37,577 nt of DNA from a virus. Positions 24,598 to 32,193 of this stretch are shown piece by piece. Made by a program: the position numbers and the translations under genes. Location: positions 1-37,577 of IMG/VR virus record IMGVR_UViG_3300007734_000653. One strand, 5' to 3'. Each line of letters opens with the position of its first letter. Positions within the stretch are counted from its first letter, which is position 1. Below the pieces are notes generated by a model. It was given only the letters and a program-made list of their open reading frames with translations, did no database searches and was not told where the DNA came from.

Positions 24598-25971
24598 TTA
24601 TTTACGTTTGAATATTTTTTTAAAGAAATTTTTAATTTTATCAAATAATGATATTGATTTAGTTACAACCACGACAAAATTATTTTTGTTATTAATTAGT
24701 TTGATTTCATTAATTACAGGTTCATTAGGCACCATTCCATATGGTAACGCAGGAAGATATGAATTTAATGGTGGCCACCAACCGCCTAAATTTTTTAATA
24801 AATTAGTTGGGTCAACATTAATTGTGTTGTCTTGAATTATAATGTTCTTAAATATGGATGACATATTGGGTAAATCTCTATCCATACTATATGCTAAAAA
24901 TACTCCATCCCAAGCTGCATATTTTCCTGGCTTCCAGTTCCAAGTACCTTTACCAGTTGTTACTACATTATTGTTTATTACAATTAAATTGTGATGATAT
25001 GCATAATTTACCGCCCACCATTCATTGCCATATTGTCTTACATAATTTTGTGCGCTTAATCTAATAAAACAAGGAACATTAATTGCACTATTTTTTTCAA
25101 CTATAGTATCAATATTCGTTCCAGTATCAACGTAATAACACATTCCTTCAAATCCATCAAAATTATTATTTCGTATAACAACACCTTTTGTATTTGCAAC
25201 GCTAATACCAGCTAGTGGTGAAAATTGCGTTGGACCTGCGTCACCTCTGAACGTACAATCTTCAATTAAACATTCTGTAGCAAATTTTTTAGCAGATAAA
25301 CTTCCACCCACCTGTACGTGTACAATTTGTTCAGTATCAAGTTCTGGATATCTATTATTTCTACCGGGCGAATGAAAATCACATCTTCTTACAGTTGTTC
25401 CTTTTGCATCGTCTTTTGAATTAGTAGATAATAAAGATATAATAATAAATGATGTAGCATTGTCTTTACCCACGTTGAAGCCTTTAAATTCACAGTCTTC
25501 ATATAATGTGTTGCTACCAAATGTAGTACAACCAGCAATAGTTAATTCATTGCCTTTAACTTCATTTATCACATCGTAATTACCATCAAACGTTATACCT
25601 TTAAATACTATATTCTTACAATCTTCTCTACCATCTCCGCCAGGTCCAACTGCTTGTACCATTATCAATTGATTGTTATTTACAGCTAAATCTCTTCTAC
25701 CATTTAACCCCTCTGATAATTTAATTATAGTCTTACCTTTACCTTTACCTATTAATTGTACTCCAGACTCGTTTTGTTGAGGATCCCATCCCCATAATAT
25801 ACCACTTTTTAATACCTTTAGTGGATCATTTGGCTCTATATCTTTACCACCAATTATATATGTACCCTCACCAAATTCACAAATGTTATGCAATCGTATA
25901 CATTCGTTTATAGCATACGCGCAATTGGTTTTACCGTCCGCAATTGCGCCGTATTGTTCTGGTTTAGCCAT
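24598..25971 (-). CDS. Right-handed beta-helix protein, pectate-lyase-like fold
   Basis: The protein has 457 residues. The opening YGAIADGKTNCAYAINECIR is the characteristic start of Pectate_lyase_3 and tailspike-type beta helices (Y-G-A-x-x-D-G-x-x-D/N). Repeated coils with CxFxGN- and IxNNNxD-type ladders follow (IVFKGITFDGNYDVI, VVIRNNNFDGFEGMC). The last 20 residues are strongly basic and amphipathic (LFDKIKNFFKKIFKRK), which is unusual for the family. It may be a polysaccharide-binding or -degrading virion protein; no catalytic residues can be assigned. It lies among RNA genes rather than tail genes. Confidence 0.8.
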   Translation of the reverse strand: MAKPEQYGAIADGKTNCAYAINECIRLHNICEFGEGTYIIGGKDIEPNDPLKVLKSGILWGWDPQQNESGVQLIGKGKGKTIIKLSEGLNGRRDLAVNNNQLIMVQAVGPGGDGREDCKNIVFKGITFDGNYDVINEVKGNELTIAGCTTFGSNTLYEDCEFKGFNVGKDNATSFIIISLLSTNSKDDAKGTTVRRCDFHSPGRNNRYPELDTEQIVHVQVGGSLSAKKFATECLIEDCTFRGDAGPTQFSPLAGISVANTKGVVIRNNNFDGFEGMCYYVDTGTNIDTIVEKNSAINVPCFIRLSAQNYVRQYGNEWWAVNYAYHHNLIVINNNVVTTGKGTWNWKPGKYAAWDGVFLAYSMDRDLPNMSSIFKNIIIQDNTINVDPTNLLKNLGGWWPPLNSYLPALPYGMVPNEPVINEIKLINNKNNFVVVVTKSISLFDKIKNFFKKIFKRK

Positions 25972-25982
25972 ATATGCAAACG

Positions 25983-26162
25983 TTATTTGCCTGTAATCTT
26001 GCTAATCACTTTTTGGAAAAATGATTTACCGCCCATTCCACTGGTACCATAAATACCACTACTACCACCAGTACCACTTGTTGGTGCAGGCGCAGAAATT
26101 GTTCTGCTACTTACATTACCACCGATACCACTACTACCATTTGATCCACTTGTTGATGACAT
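25983..26162 (-). CDS. Small Ser/Gly-rich protein of 59 residues
   Basis: The protein is low-complexity Ser/Gly/Thr-rich, with a C-terminal amphipathic segment (KSFFQKVISKITGK) like the tail of the beta-helix protein 11 nt downstream. It has an AAAGG ribosome site and a TATTTATA element 20 nt before the ATG. I infer a virion-associated or linker protein encoded with the beta-helix protein. Confidence 0.7.
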   Translation of the reverse strand: MSSTSGSNGSSGIGGNVSSRTISAPAPTSGTGGSSGIYGTSGMGGKSFFQKVISKITGK

Positions 26163-26182
26163 AAAATAAACCTTTCTTTAAT

Positions 26183-26190
26183 TATAAATA
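26183..26190 (-). promoter_or_regulatory. TATTTATA element with normal leader
   Basis: The element lies 20 nt upstream of the ATG at 26162 and is followed by AAAGG. Here the spacing leaves room for a ribosome site, unlike most other copies. Confidence 0.5.
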
Positions 26191-26206
26191 GATCGTTAAA
26201 ATGAAA

Positions 26207-26234
26207 AAAACCCGCTTATTTCTAAGCGGGTTTT
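26207..26234 (-). terminator. Terminator after the outer-membrane protein gene
   Basis: A 12-bp stem (AAAACCCGCTTA / TAAGCGGGTTTT) with T-runs on both sides. Confidence 0.9.
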
Positions 26235-26255
26235 AATACACTATTCTAGTCTAGA

Positions 26256-26966
26256 TTAGAAGGTCAATCTCAAACCACCAGAATATACTACATCTCCACT
26301 AAATTCACGGGTAGCCCAATTATAATTGCCAGCCTTGAAATTATTGTCATACCATCCAACAGCAGCAAATGGAGTCAATACACCAAATGAAGTTTCGAAT
26401 GGACGAGTCAATGATGCCTTAGCATTTACAGCGGTATAATCACTGGATGTACCAAATACCTTACCATATTCAACAGCAGGTGTGATTACAAACCCAAATG
26501 GCAACTTCTGAGCACGTTCCAAACCAACAAACGCACCCTTTTGATCTAGATCAATGTCAAATGATCCACGTACATAAGGAGTTGCCAACTTGTTTGGTAG
26601 AGCCAACTTGACACCAAACTCAGTACTGTTGGGAATGCCAAAATTACCAGCTTGGTGACGAGTTACAGTAGCATCAGCACGGGCGGAAAATACATCCTTC
26701 CACACACTAACTTCTTTACCTGTACCCAATGTCCAGTGTGACTGATCTAGGTCACCATTGGCCAAAAGAGTACCACCCAAGTATACATCGGCATACTTTA
26801 GACTCTTTACAGCACCTACACCAACAAACGCTGTTCCCTCGGAACGAGCTACACCATTAACGATGTATTGGTTGTTGTACCCAGCTTCTACTGAGAGGTT
26901 TGAATTATCTCCAGCAGATACAGCTAGAGCGGTCAACAATGACACTAATACTAATACTTTCTTCAT
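26256..26966 (-). CDS. Outer-membrane beta-barrel protein with signal peptide
   Basis: The protein has 236 residues. It starts with a Sec signal peptide (MKKVLVLVSLLTALAVSAG; cleavage likely after VSA). Alternating amphipathic strands follow (AFVGVGAVKSLKYADVYLGG, FGVLTPFAAVGWYD) and the protein ends in Phe (SGGLRLTF), the BAM-recognised C-terminus of outer-membrane barrels. The YNNQYIVNG segment recalls TorF-type putative porins. A phage-made barrel could change host surface or transport, or block superinfection. It has an AAGGA ribosome site, its own terminator, and visibly higher GC than its neighbours, so it may come from a bacterium. Confidence 0.85.
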   Translation of the reverse strand: MKKVLVLVSLLTALAVSAGDNSNLSVEAGYNNQYIVNGVARSEGTAFVGVGAVKSLKYADVYLGGTLLANGDLDQSHWTLGTGKEVSVWKDVFSARADATVTRHQAGNFGIPNSTEFGVKLALPNKLATPYVRGSFDIDLDQKGAFVGLERAQKLPFGFVITPAVEYGKVFGTSSDYTAVNAKASLTRPFETSFGVLTPFAAVGWYDNNFKAGNYNWATREFSGDVVYSGGLRLTF

Positions 26967-27115
26967 ATTTAACTATCCTTTATTTTGTTTGTTTATGTTT
27001 ACTAACTACGTTAAGAACAGCTTAACGTTATCCGAAAAAACCAATAAAATGTATTTTTCCGAAATTGTTCATCAATATATAGTTTTTATAATCTTATAAG
27101 AACTTATTTATTTAT

Positions 27116-27436
27116 TTAAGTAGTTTTCATCTTCTTGAGACGTTTGTTCAAAACTTTATCCTTTTCGGGTAAATAAACATAAGAAGCTTTCATACTTCTC
27201 TTACTTTCGCCCAAGATGGACAAAGTTTCTTCGTGTACATCCAATGTTTTTAGTATTGCGTTCTTTACAAATCTAAAACTATCAGTGCCAACAACATCAA
27301 TACAAATACCATACGTTAGATCTCTATATTGTACGTCAGTTGCGCCATACTTGGAACACAATACATCTTTGATTTTAGCCTTTTTGTCATTACTAAAGAC
27401 TAAATTCGCCATATCAATTTTACTTAGTTCATTCAT
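27116..27436 (-). CDS. Hypothetical protein under a consensus early promoter
   Basis: The protein has 106 residues, alpha/beta, with a basic C-terminus (KRLKKMKTT) and no recognised family. A perfect TTGACA/TATAAT promoter ends 11 nt before the ATG. The transcript therefore starts near the start codon, or the AAAGG next to the -10 lies upstream of the transcription start. Early expression by host polymerase is likely. A second ATG (MANLVFSNDKK) is a possible alternative start. Confidence 0.75.
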   Translation of the reverse strand: MNELSKIDMANLVFSNDKKAKIKDVLCSKYGATDVQYRDLTYGICIDVVGTDSFRFVKNAILKTLDVHEETLSILGESKRSMKASYVYLPEKDKVLNKRLKKMKTT

Positions 27437-27447
27437 ACTATACCTTT

Positions 27448-27475
27448 ATTATACTTGTTTACGATTCGTTGTCAA
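27448..27475 (-). promoter_or_regulatory. Consensus sigma-70 promoter
   Basis: TTGACA (27470-27475), a 16-nt spacer, TATAAT (27448-27453). Both boxes are perfect. Confidence 0.88.
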
Positions 27476-27484
27476 TAAAAAATA

Positions 27485-27512
27485 AAACGATTAATTTTAA
27501 CATTAATCGTTT
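27485..27512 (-). terminator. Terminator
   Basis: AAACGATTAA / TTAATCGTTT stem, then TTTATTTTTTATTG on the minus strand, after the 27540 gene. Confidence 0.8.
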
Positions 27513-27539
27513 CACTCTGTTTAAATTTAAATCTATTTT

Positions 27540-27956
27540 TTACTTCTTTTTAAGCTTATCTACAACCTTTTTAAATTTCTCGGGTTGATTGGTTTGTAAC
27601 CATTTGAAATAATCTTCCTTCTCTCTACGAGACAATTCACTATCTCTATAAAGACCAGCATACTTCTTTACAATGTCTCTAAAAGGATCACTGCTTTCAT
27701 TCTTTTGTTTCTTTAATTTAGCAATTTTACCCATTAACATTTTCTTATAATTTTCCAAAGAACCATAATCTTTTGCTCTACTTGGATCTGGGTTTTTTAA
27801 CAATTTAGCTAAATCTTTAATGTTAGCATCAGTATCATCTTCGGATAAATGAGCAGTAAGTTCATCACTTTCCACTTCGGCCGCATTGTTAAAATCTTCG
27901 TTTAACACTTCTTTTGTCAAACTCTTGATTAATTTTTTCAAATCATTTTTGGTCAT
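27540..27956 (-). CDS. Helical protein with capsid-targeting-like N-terminus
   Basis: The protein has 138 residues, highly charged. The N-terminal helix LKKLIKSLTKEVLNE|DFN ends in an L-x-E site like those cut by T4-type prohead proteases. The rest contains DPSRAKDYGSLENYKKMLMG and SRREKEDYFKWLQTNQPEKF. No family recognised. TATTTATA lies 4 nt before the ATG. With 28170 and 19086 it may be a third packaged protein (inference). Confidence 0.65.
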   Translation of the reverse strand: MTKNDLKKLIKSLTKEVLNEDFNNAAEVESDELTAHLSEDDTDANIKDLAKLLKNPDPSRAKDYGSLENYKKMLMGKIAKLKKQKNESSDPFRDIVKKYAGLYRDSELSRREKEDYFKWLQTNQPEKFKKVVDKLKKK

Positions 27957-27960
27957 ATGT

Positions 27961-27968
27961 TATAAATA
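27961..27968 (-). promoter_or_regulatory. Late-promoter-like TATTTATA before 27956 gene
   Basis: Minus-strand ATATTTATAAC, 4 nt before the ATG. Confidence 0.55.
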
Positions 27969-27976
27969 TATTAATT

Positions 27977-28150
27977 TTATTTATTATGCTTTATATTCTC
28001 ACACCAACCAGTTCTATGTTTAGATATCCAATCAACTAATGCACGTTCAAATCCTATATCATTACCGTTCTTTTCACTCTCTATCCATTTATGTTTTTCT
28101 ATTTCCTTTTTCAACTCTAAGAACTTTTGATATAGATTAAATTCATTCAT
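27977..28150 (-). CDS. Small protein of 57 residues with DWISKHR motif
   Basis: MNEFNLYQKFLELKKEIEKH is followed by NDIGFERALVDWISKHRTGW. The IGFERAxxDWIxKHR pattern looks like a small conserved domain found in phage proteins, but I cannot name it. It lies between two possibly packaged proteins, 19 nt downstream of the 28170 stop. Confidence 0.7.
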   Translation of the reverse strand: MNEFNLYQKFLELKKEIEKHKWIESEKNGNDIGFERALVDWISKHRTGWCENIKHNK

Positions 28151-28169
28151 ACCAAAATAAGTAGTTCGA

Positions 28170-28640
28170 TTATCTCAACGGTATATACAAATCTCCTGTT
28201 AATCCTTTTTGACTTAAATAATTAGCATCACTTACCGCAAGTGGACTCTTAATATATCCATATTTCTTACTCAATATACTACGTAACTGTTTACCTGCTA
28301 ATTGTATTAAATCTAACTGTTCTTGTCCACTGCTATATTTGATTTGTTTTGCAAGACCAGGCGGTAACATATTTTCATACTGCTTATATAAATTAACTAT
28401 GTCATTATAATGAGACAATTCCAATCCAGGTCCATTTAATTTAGTAGTTATTATCTGTTTGCCAAATCGTTTAGCAACATCTAAATTATCAGTATGATTA
28501 GGCCCCAACGTTGCAACTAATTTATCTCCTATCTTGGTGCTATTGATACCAAGACCCACATCTCCATAAGCTGCATTAACACCTCTATATACTGTTAATA
28601 CTGACGGTGATTCTATCAATAAATCTTTTAATAATATCAT
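28170..28640 (-). CDS. Putative ADP-ribosyltransferase-like protein with capsid-targeting-like N-terminus
   Basis: The protein has 156 residues. SVLTVYRGVNAAYGD (13-27) fits the Arg motif of R-S-E ADP-ribosyltransferases, and TLGPNHTDNLDVAKRFGKQ (about 44-62) fits the strand-helix after the Ser motif. The Glu motif is unclear. The start MILLKDLLIE|SPS resembles T4 internal-protein and Alt leaders cut after Glu. The layout copies that of 19086-19496. AATAAATA (TATTTATT on the coding strand) lies 5 nt before the ATG. Packaging and injection are inference. Confidence 0.5.
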   Translation of the reverse strand: MILLKDLLIESPSVLTVYRGVNAAYGDVGLGINSTKIGDKLVATLGPNHTDNLDVAKRFGKQIITTKLNGPGLELSHYNDIVNLYKQYENMLPPGLAKQIKYSSGQEQLDLIQLAGKQLRSILSKKYGYIKSPLAVSDANYLSQKGLTGDLYIPLR

Positions 28641-28645
28641 ACAGT

Positions 28646-28653
28646 AATAAATA
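28646..28653 (-). promoter_or_regulatory. TATTTATT element before 28640 gene
   Basis: Minus-strand TATTTATTACTGT directly before the ATG. Confidence 0.5.
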
Positions 28654-28662
28654 TATAAAAAA

Positions 28663-28737
28663 TGGAGTCCCGTGTTGGATTTGCACCAACCTAATGCTGT
28701 TTTGCAGACAGCCGCCTAACTACTCGACCAACGAGAC
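28663..28737 (-). tRNA. tRNA-Cys(GCA), A18:G55
   Basis: The acceptor is GTCTCGT/ACGGGAC and the anticodon loop CTGCAAA. The T-loop is TGCAAAT, the D-loop GAGTAGTTA, and CCA is encoded. Confidence 0.87.
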
Positions 28738-28743
28738 ATAAAA

Positions 28744-28818
28744 TGGAGCCTATAATTGTTTTTGATACAATATCTATCAATTTACGAAATTGATGCTTTA
28801 CCTTTAAGCTATATAGGC
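28744..28818 (-). tRNA. tRNA-Thr(CGT)
   Basis: The acceptor is GCCTATA/TATAGGC, the loop TTCGTAA, the T-loop ATCAAAA, the D-loop has GG and CCA is encoded. It lies 6 nt after the 28825 stop, so it is probably processed from that mRNA. Confidence 0.9.
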
Positions 28819-28824
28819 ATTAAA

Positions 28825-29628
28825 TTATTCAGTTTCACCCGAGCCAAAAATACGCTTCCAAAAACCTACTTTTTTAGGTTTTTCTTCTTCTTTTGACTCA
28901 TCGGTTTTGTTAACTTCATCTAAAATCTTTTGAGCATTTTGTTTAGCAATCTTCATCAACACTTCTGCACCTTTTGGCCACTCTCCCAATTTGTTGTGAA
29001 ATTCATATCCATCTTTTTTCAGATTTTGTCGCAAATTTTGAGCCAAAAGTGCATTTTCTTTCTTCAATTCTTCTATGATCTTTTCATACTCAGCAATCTT
29101 GTTCTTCAAAAAATCTCTTTCTTTTGTAAGCTCTTCAATCTTAGCTACAAGATCATTTTGATCTTTCTCAGTCTTAGCAACTTTAAGTTCATCACTCAAA
29201 TCTACGATCTCTTTAGTCATTTTTGTAAGCGTATTACGCAAAGACTTTAAATCAGATTCAAGCGCAGTTTTTTCTTGAGACAAATCTTTAATCTTCACAT
29301 CCTTTTCATCAGATGATACTTTTAACTTCTCGGTAATACTTTGTAACTGAGTTAAATTAGTATGCAATATACTCAATTTATTGTCATAACTCTTCAATAA
29401 CGTCGCCAATTCCACATTCTTTTGATTTAAATTGGTAATTAATAAACTTTGATTTACAACAATCTCAGTCTGATTAACAACCTTCTTAGTTAAAGCTTTA
29501 TTATCTCTGTTCAACGAACTAAATAATGTATATAATCCAAAAATTACTAGTACGATTACAGCAATTATTGCATATAATACCTTTTTATTAGTAAACGAAA
29601 ATGTTTGGGGAGCGTTTGTAGATTCCAT
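28825..29628 (-). CDS. Membrane-anchored coiled-coil protein
   Basis: The protein has 267 residues. A single membrane helix (VLYAIIAVIVLVIFGLYTLF, about 15-35) leads into a long coiled coil from about 40 to 205 (KIEELTKERDFLKNKIAEYE). A small C-terminal region and a basic/aromatic tail (KVGFWKRIFGS) follow. There is no signal-peptidase site, so it is an N-in membrane anchor facing the periplasm or a cytoplasmic tether. A spanin-like or membrane-organising role is possible but unsupported. Confidence 0.75.
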   Translation of the reverse strand: MESTNAPQTFSFTNKKVLYAIIAVIVLVIFGLYTLFSSLNRDNKALTKKVVNQTEIVVNQSLLITNLNQKNVELATLLKSYDNKLSILHTNLTQLQSITEKLKVSSDEKDVKIKDLSQEKTALESDLKSLRNTLTKMTKEIVDLSDELKVAKTEKDQNDLVAKIEELTKERDFLKNKIAEYEKIIEELKKENALLAQNLRQNLKKDGYEFHNKLGEWPKGAEVLMKIAKQNAQKILDEVNKTDESKEEEKPKKVGFWKRIFGSGETE

Positions 29629-29681
29629 AAATTTATTTTACTATATATATAATTCCCACACTTCTAAATATATTTTTAAAA

Positions 29682-29755
29682 TGGAGCCTCCAGCAGGTAC
29701 CGCCCCTGCGTTTCATCATTACCAACGATGTGTAATACTTTTATACTATGAAGGC
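29682..29755 (-). tRNA. tRNA-Thr(GGT), non-canonical elbow
   Basis: The acceptor is GCCTTCA/TGGAGGC and the anticodon loop TTGGTAA. The T-loop is GGCGGTA, the D-loop TAAAAGTAT, and CCA is encoded. Confidence 0.85.
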
Positions 29756-29806
29756 AAATAAAACTTTAAATTCAATCTTGTAGCTACACTACCATATATA
29801 TCCCAT

Positions 29807-30589
29807 ATGGCAACACAAACAAATACATCCGCAGAAATCAATCAATCCGCAACCGCAACAGTTGATAAAAACTCAGCAAGTGTTTCTTACACAAATACCG
29901 CAGAAGCATCCGCAGGCGCAAATGTTGGAAATAAAAACGCATCCGTTGGTGTGGAAGCATCAGTAAAAACTGGTACAGAAGCATCCGCTGCCGGTGGTCT
30001 AGATGGTAACAATGTATACGCAAACGCAAGTTATAGTAGCGGTACAGAAGCTCACGTTGTTGTAGATGGTAAAGTTCAAAGTAATGGTGTAGGCGTTGCA
30101 GGTACAGCAGACGCTTACGCAGTCAGTGGTACAAACGCATCTGCAAATATTCAAGCCGGTGACAAAGGTGTTGCAGTTGGTGCAGAAGGTTCTATTGGTA
30201 ATGCTGTAGGTGTTGACGCTTCTGGAACTGCAAAAGTAAGAGGCGCATCAGTTACCGCAGGTTCAGGCGTTAGTGTTGGTGAACAAGTTGGCGGCGGTGG
30301 TTCTGCTCAAGCCACTATGGACAATGGTAAAGTAACCGTTGGTGTAAGTGGTGATGTTGCAGTATTAGTTGGCGCAAAGGTAGATGTAAGTGCTACAATT
30401 GATACAAATCAAGTTGTAAAAGATGCTAATACCGTTGCAAAAGCAACTCAACCAGTAGTTCAACAAACTACCAATGTAACAAATACTGCCGTCAAAGAAA
30501 CAACTAATGTTGTAAATAATGCAGGTAATGCAATTAATGATGGTGCCAAAAAAGCAGGCAACTCAATCAAAAAAGCATTCAGATTTTAA
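29807..30589 (+). CDS. Ala/Gly/Val repeat protein, unknown function
   Basis: The protein has 260 residues, very rich in Ala, Gly, Val, Ser and Thr. Degenerate repeats alternate small and polar residues (SVGVEASVKTGTEASAAGGL, VGVDASGTAKVRGASV), suggesting a repetitive beta structure. From about 200 it becomes Val/Asn/Thr-rich (VVQQTTNVTNTAVKETTNVV) and ends in a basic segment GNSIKKAFRF. There is no signal peptide. It stands alone on the plus strand and ends 2 nt from the tRNA-Arg 3' end. A surface, fibre or phase-forming role is speculation. Confidence 0.75.
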   Translation: MATQTNTSAEINQSATATVDKNSASVSYTNTAEASAGANVGNKNASVGVEASVKTGTEASAAGGLDGNNVYANASYSSGTEAHVVVDGKVQSNGVGVAGTADAYAVSGTNASANIQAGDKGVAVGAEGSIGNAVGVDASGTAKVRGASVTAGSGVSVGEQVGGGGSAQATMDNGKVTVGVSGDVAVLVGAKVDVSATIDTNQVVKDANTVAKATQPVVQQTTNVTNTAVKETTNVVNNAGNAINDGAKKAGNSIKKAFRF

Positions 30590-30591
30590 AA

Positions 30592-30668
30592 TGGCACACC
30601 CGGAGGGACTCTAACCCCCAACCTTTCCGGTAGAAACGGATGGCTCTATACAATTGAGCTACGAGTGC
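30592..30668 (-). tRNA. tRNA-Arg(TCT) with U19:A56
   Basis: The acceptor is GCACTCG/CGGGTGT and the anticodon loop TTTCTAC. The T-loop is TTAGAGT (A56) and the D-loop AATTGTATA (GT instead of GG). CCA is encoded. It is tail-to-tail with the 29807 gene. Confidence 0.85.
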
Positions 30669-30675
30669 GTTAAAA

Positions 30676-30753
30676 TGGTTGTCCCGATTGGATTTGAACC
30701 AACGACCTTTGTGTTATCAACACACTGCTCTAAACCAACTGAGCTACGGGACA
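30676..30753 (-). tRNA. tRNA-Ile(GAT)
   Basis: The acceptor is TGTCCCG/CGGGACA, the loop TTGATAA, the T-loop TTCAAAT and CCA is encoded. Confidence 0.93.
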
Positions 30754-30796
30754 ATTGAAAAATAATAATTTTGGCGATATTAAACATTCTCGTTCA

Positions 30797-30804
30797 TATT
30801 TATA
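30797..30804 (+). promoter_or_regulatory. Late-promoter-like TATTTATA before the 30810 nuclease
   Basis: The element ends 5 nt before the ATG at 30810 and decides that start over the upstream ATG at 30771. Confidence 0.55.
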
Positions 30805-30809
30805 ATTGT

Positions 30810-31661
30810 ATGAAGAATATAACACCCACAGATAAAATTGTCAACTTAAAAAGTAGAGATCCAATTGAACTTGAATGTTATGAATGTAAATCAACTTATC
30901 AACACGCAAAACATCGTTATTTATGTTATAAACTTAAAGGAAAATTATCAGGATGTTTTTGCACACAAAAGTGTGCTATGACATACAAAAATAAATTAAA
31001 AAATATAAATACTAAATGTGAATATTGTAAAAAAGATATTACTAAAAGTTTGAATCAATATAAAAAATCTAAATTACATTTTTGTTCAACTTCTTGTTCC
31101 GCAACACATTGGAATAAAATTCACCATCCTATTAGAATAACAAAACCAAAAATAAAAAGAACGGTAAAACTACCTATATTATTAACTTGTACAAATTGTT
31201 CAAATCAACATTATAGAAAATATTATAAATCAAGTAAAAGTGGTACTAATTTTTGTACTAGATCTTGTCAATCAATTTATGCAAATAAGACTTGGAATAA
31301 GTCTTCTAGATTTGGAATAAATAAAAGTCGTTGTGAAACTATATTAAAAAATATTATTTTAAATGAATTTCCAAATTTACAAATTATTGAAAATGATAGA
31401 ACTACAATTAAAGGCGGATTAGAAATAGATTTACACATACCAAGCAAAAATGTTGCGATTGAATTAAATGGGCCCTGTCATTATATTCCTATATTTGGTA
31501 CAAAAGAACTAGAAAAAACACAAAATAAAGATTTATTAAAAATTGAGTATTGTCAAAATAATAATATTAAACTTTTTGTAGTTAATGTGATGGGATTAAA
31601 AAATCAAATACAAACATTAACTGATGTATTTAATACTACACTAAAATCACATTTAGTATGA
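30810..31661 (+). CDS. Zinc-ribbon Vsr/PD-(D/E)XK-type homing endonuclease
   Basis: The protein has 283 residues from the ATG at 30810. Three tandem Cys modules occur at C23/C26 with C51/C55, C70/C73 with C92/C96, and C127/C130 with C149/C153. The nuclease domain at about 165-265 has GLEIDLHIPSKNVAIELNG (E205, D207, E218), then LLKIEYCQNNNIKLFVV, as in Vsr-like EDxHD-type homing enzymes. The Cys modules are close relatives of those in the 22232-23047 and 19803-20375 proteins. It is inserted between tRNA-Ile and tRNA-Asp. Confidence 0.82.
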   Translation: MKNITPTDKIVNLKSRDPIELECYECKSTYQHAKHRYLCYKLKGKLSGCFCTQKCAMTYKNKLKNINTKCEYCKKDITKSLNQYKKSKLHFCSTSCSATHWNKIHHPIRITKPKIKRTVKLPILLTCTNCSNQHYRKYYKSSKSGTNFCTRSCQSIYANKTWNKSSRFGINKSRCETILKNIILNEFPNLQIIENDRTTIKGGLEIDLHIPSKNVAIELNGPCHYIPIFGTKELEKTQNKDLLKIEYCQNNNIKLFVVNVMGLKNQIQTLTDVFNTTLKSHLV

Positions 31662-31664
31662 AAG

Positions 31665-31736
31665 CCCTCCATACGAGACTCGCACTCGTTACTACATCGT
31701 GACAGGATGTTATGATAACTCATTCAACAATGGAAG
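31665..31736 (-). tRNA. tRNA-Asp(GTC), A18:G55, no CCA
   Basis: The acceptor is CTTCCAT/ATGGAGG with an unusual C1:G72. The anticodon loop is CTGTCAC, the T-loop TGCGAGT on ACGAG/CTCGT, and the D-loop ATGAGTTA. It starts 3 nt from the nuclease stop. Confidence 0.78.
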
Positions 31737-31945
31737 AAAAATAAATTGGTGCTGTGCTCTCCACGCCGTCTCTGTGTTTTACCGAATGTACCGGTCGGCA
31801 GTCACTTATGGGGTCAGTTACCCATTATTAGTGTTCTCGTCAACAGTGACGTTTTTTGTTGCTCCTTCTCAATGTTTTTTAAACTGTTACGATTGCCTTT
31901 GATTTTATCGCCGGATTGTAGTATATGGTGCATCACTAATAAAAA
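31737..31945 (-). other. Unassigned structured region in the tRNA array
   Basis: The minus strand ends in GCACAGCACCA near 31747, like a tRNA 3' end, but no acceptor partner or T arm can be found. Upstream are hairpins GCCG/CGGC enclosing ACCG/CGGT, and a weak promoter (TTGACG at 31838-31843). No protein frame is convincing. Confidence 0.35.
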
Positions 31946-32023
31946 TGGTGGATGTGGTGGGATTTGAACCCACAACCTTTCGGGTAAGAGCCGAATACTC
32001 TGATCCAGTTGAGTTACACATCC
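31946..32023 (-). tRNA. tRNA-Lys(CTT)
   Basis: The acceptor is GGATGTG/CACATCC, the loop CTCTTAC, the T-loop TTCAAAT and CCA is encoded. Confidence 0.93.
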
Positions 32024-32062
32024 ATAAAAAATTGTATCTAATATTGTCAACGAACTATAATC

Positions 32063-32090
32063 ATATTACCACACTTTATTGTTCCGTCAA
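32063..32090 (-). promoter_or_regulatory. Sigma-70 promoter upstream of tRNA-Lys
   Basis: TTGACG (32085-32090), a 16-nt spacer ending in TGTGG, then TAATAT (32063-32068). Confidence 0.78.
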
Positions 32091-32106
32091 CAACTTTCTT
32101 AAAAAA

Positions 32107-32181
32107 TGGTGGCTCAGGTCAGACTTGAACTGACAACACGAAGCTCTTCAGGCTTCTGCTCTACATTGGAGCTACTGAGCC
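32107..32181 (-). tRNA. tRNA-Phe(GAA)
   Basis: The acceptor is GGCTCAG/CTGAGCC, the loop CTGAAGA, the T-loop TTCAAGT and CCA is encoded. The D-loop CAATGTA is short and has only one G. Confidence 0.9.
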
Positions 32182-32193
32182 AATAAATTAAAT

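Noticed and set aside
26758-27099. Plus-strand frame over the outer-membrane protein start
   Set aside because: It opposes a clear signal-peptide gene and lacks its own support.
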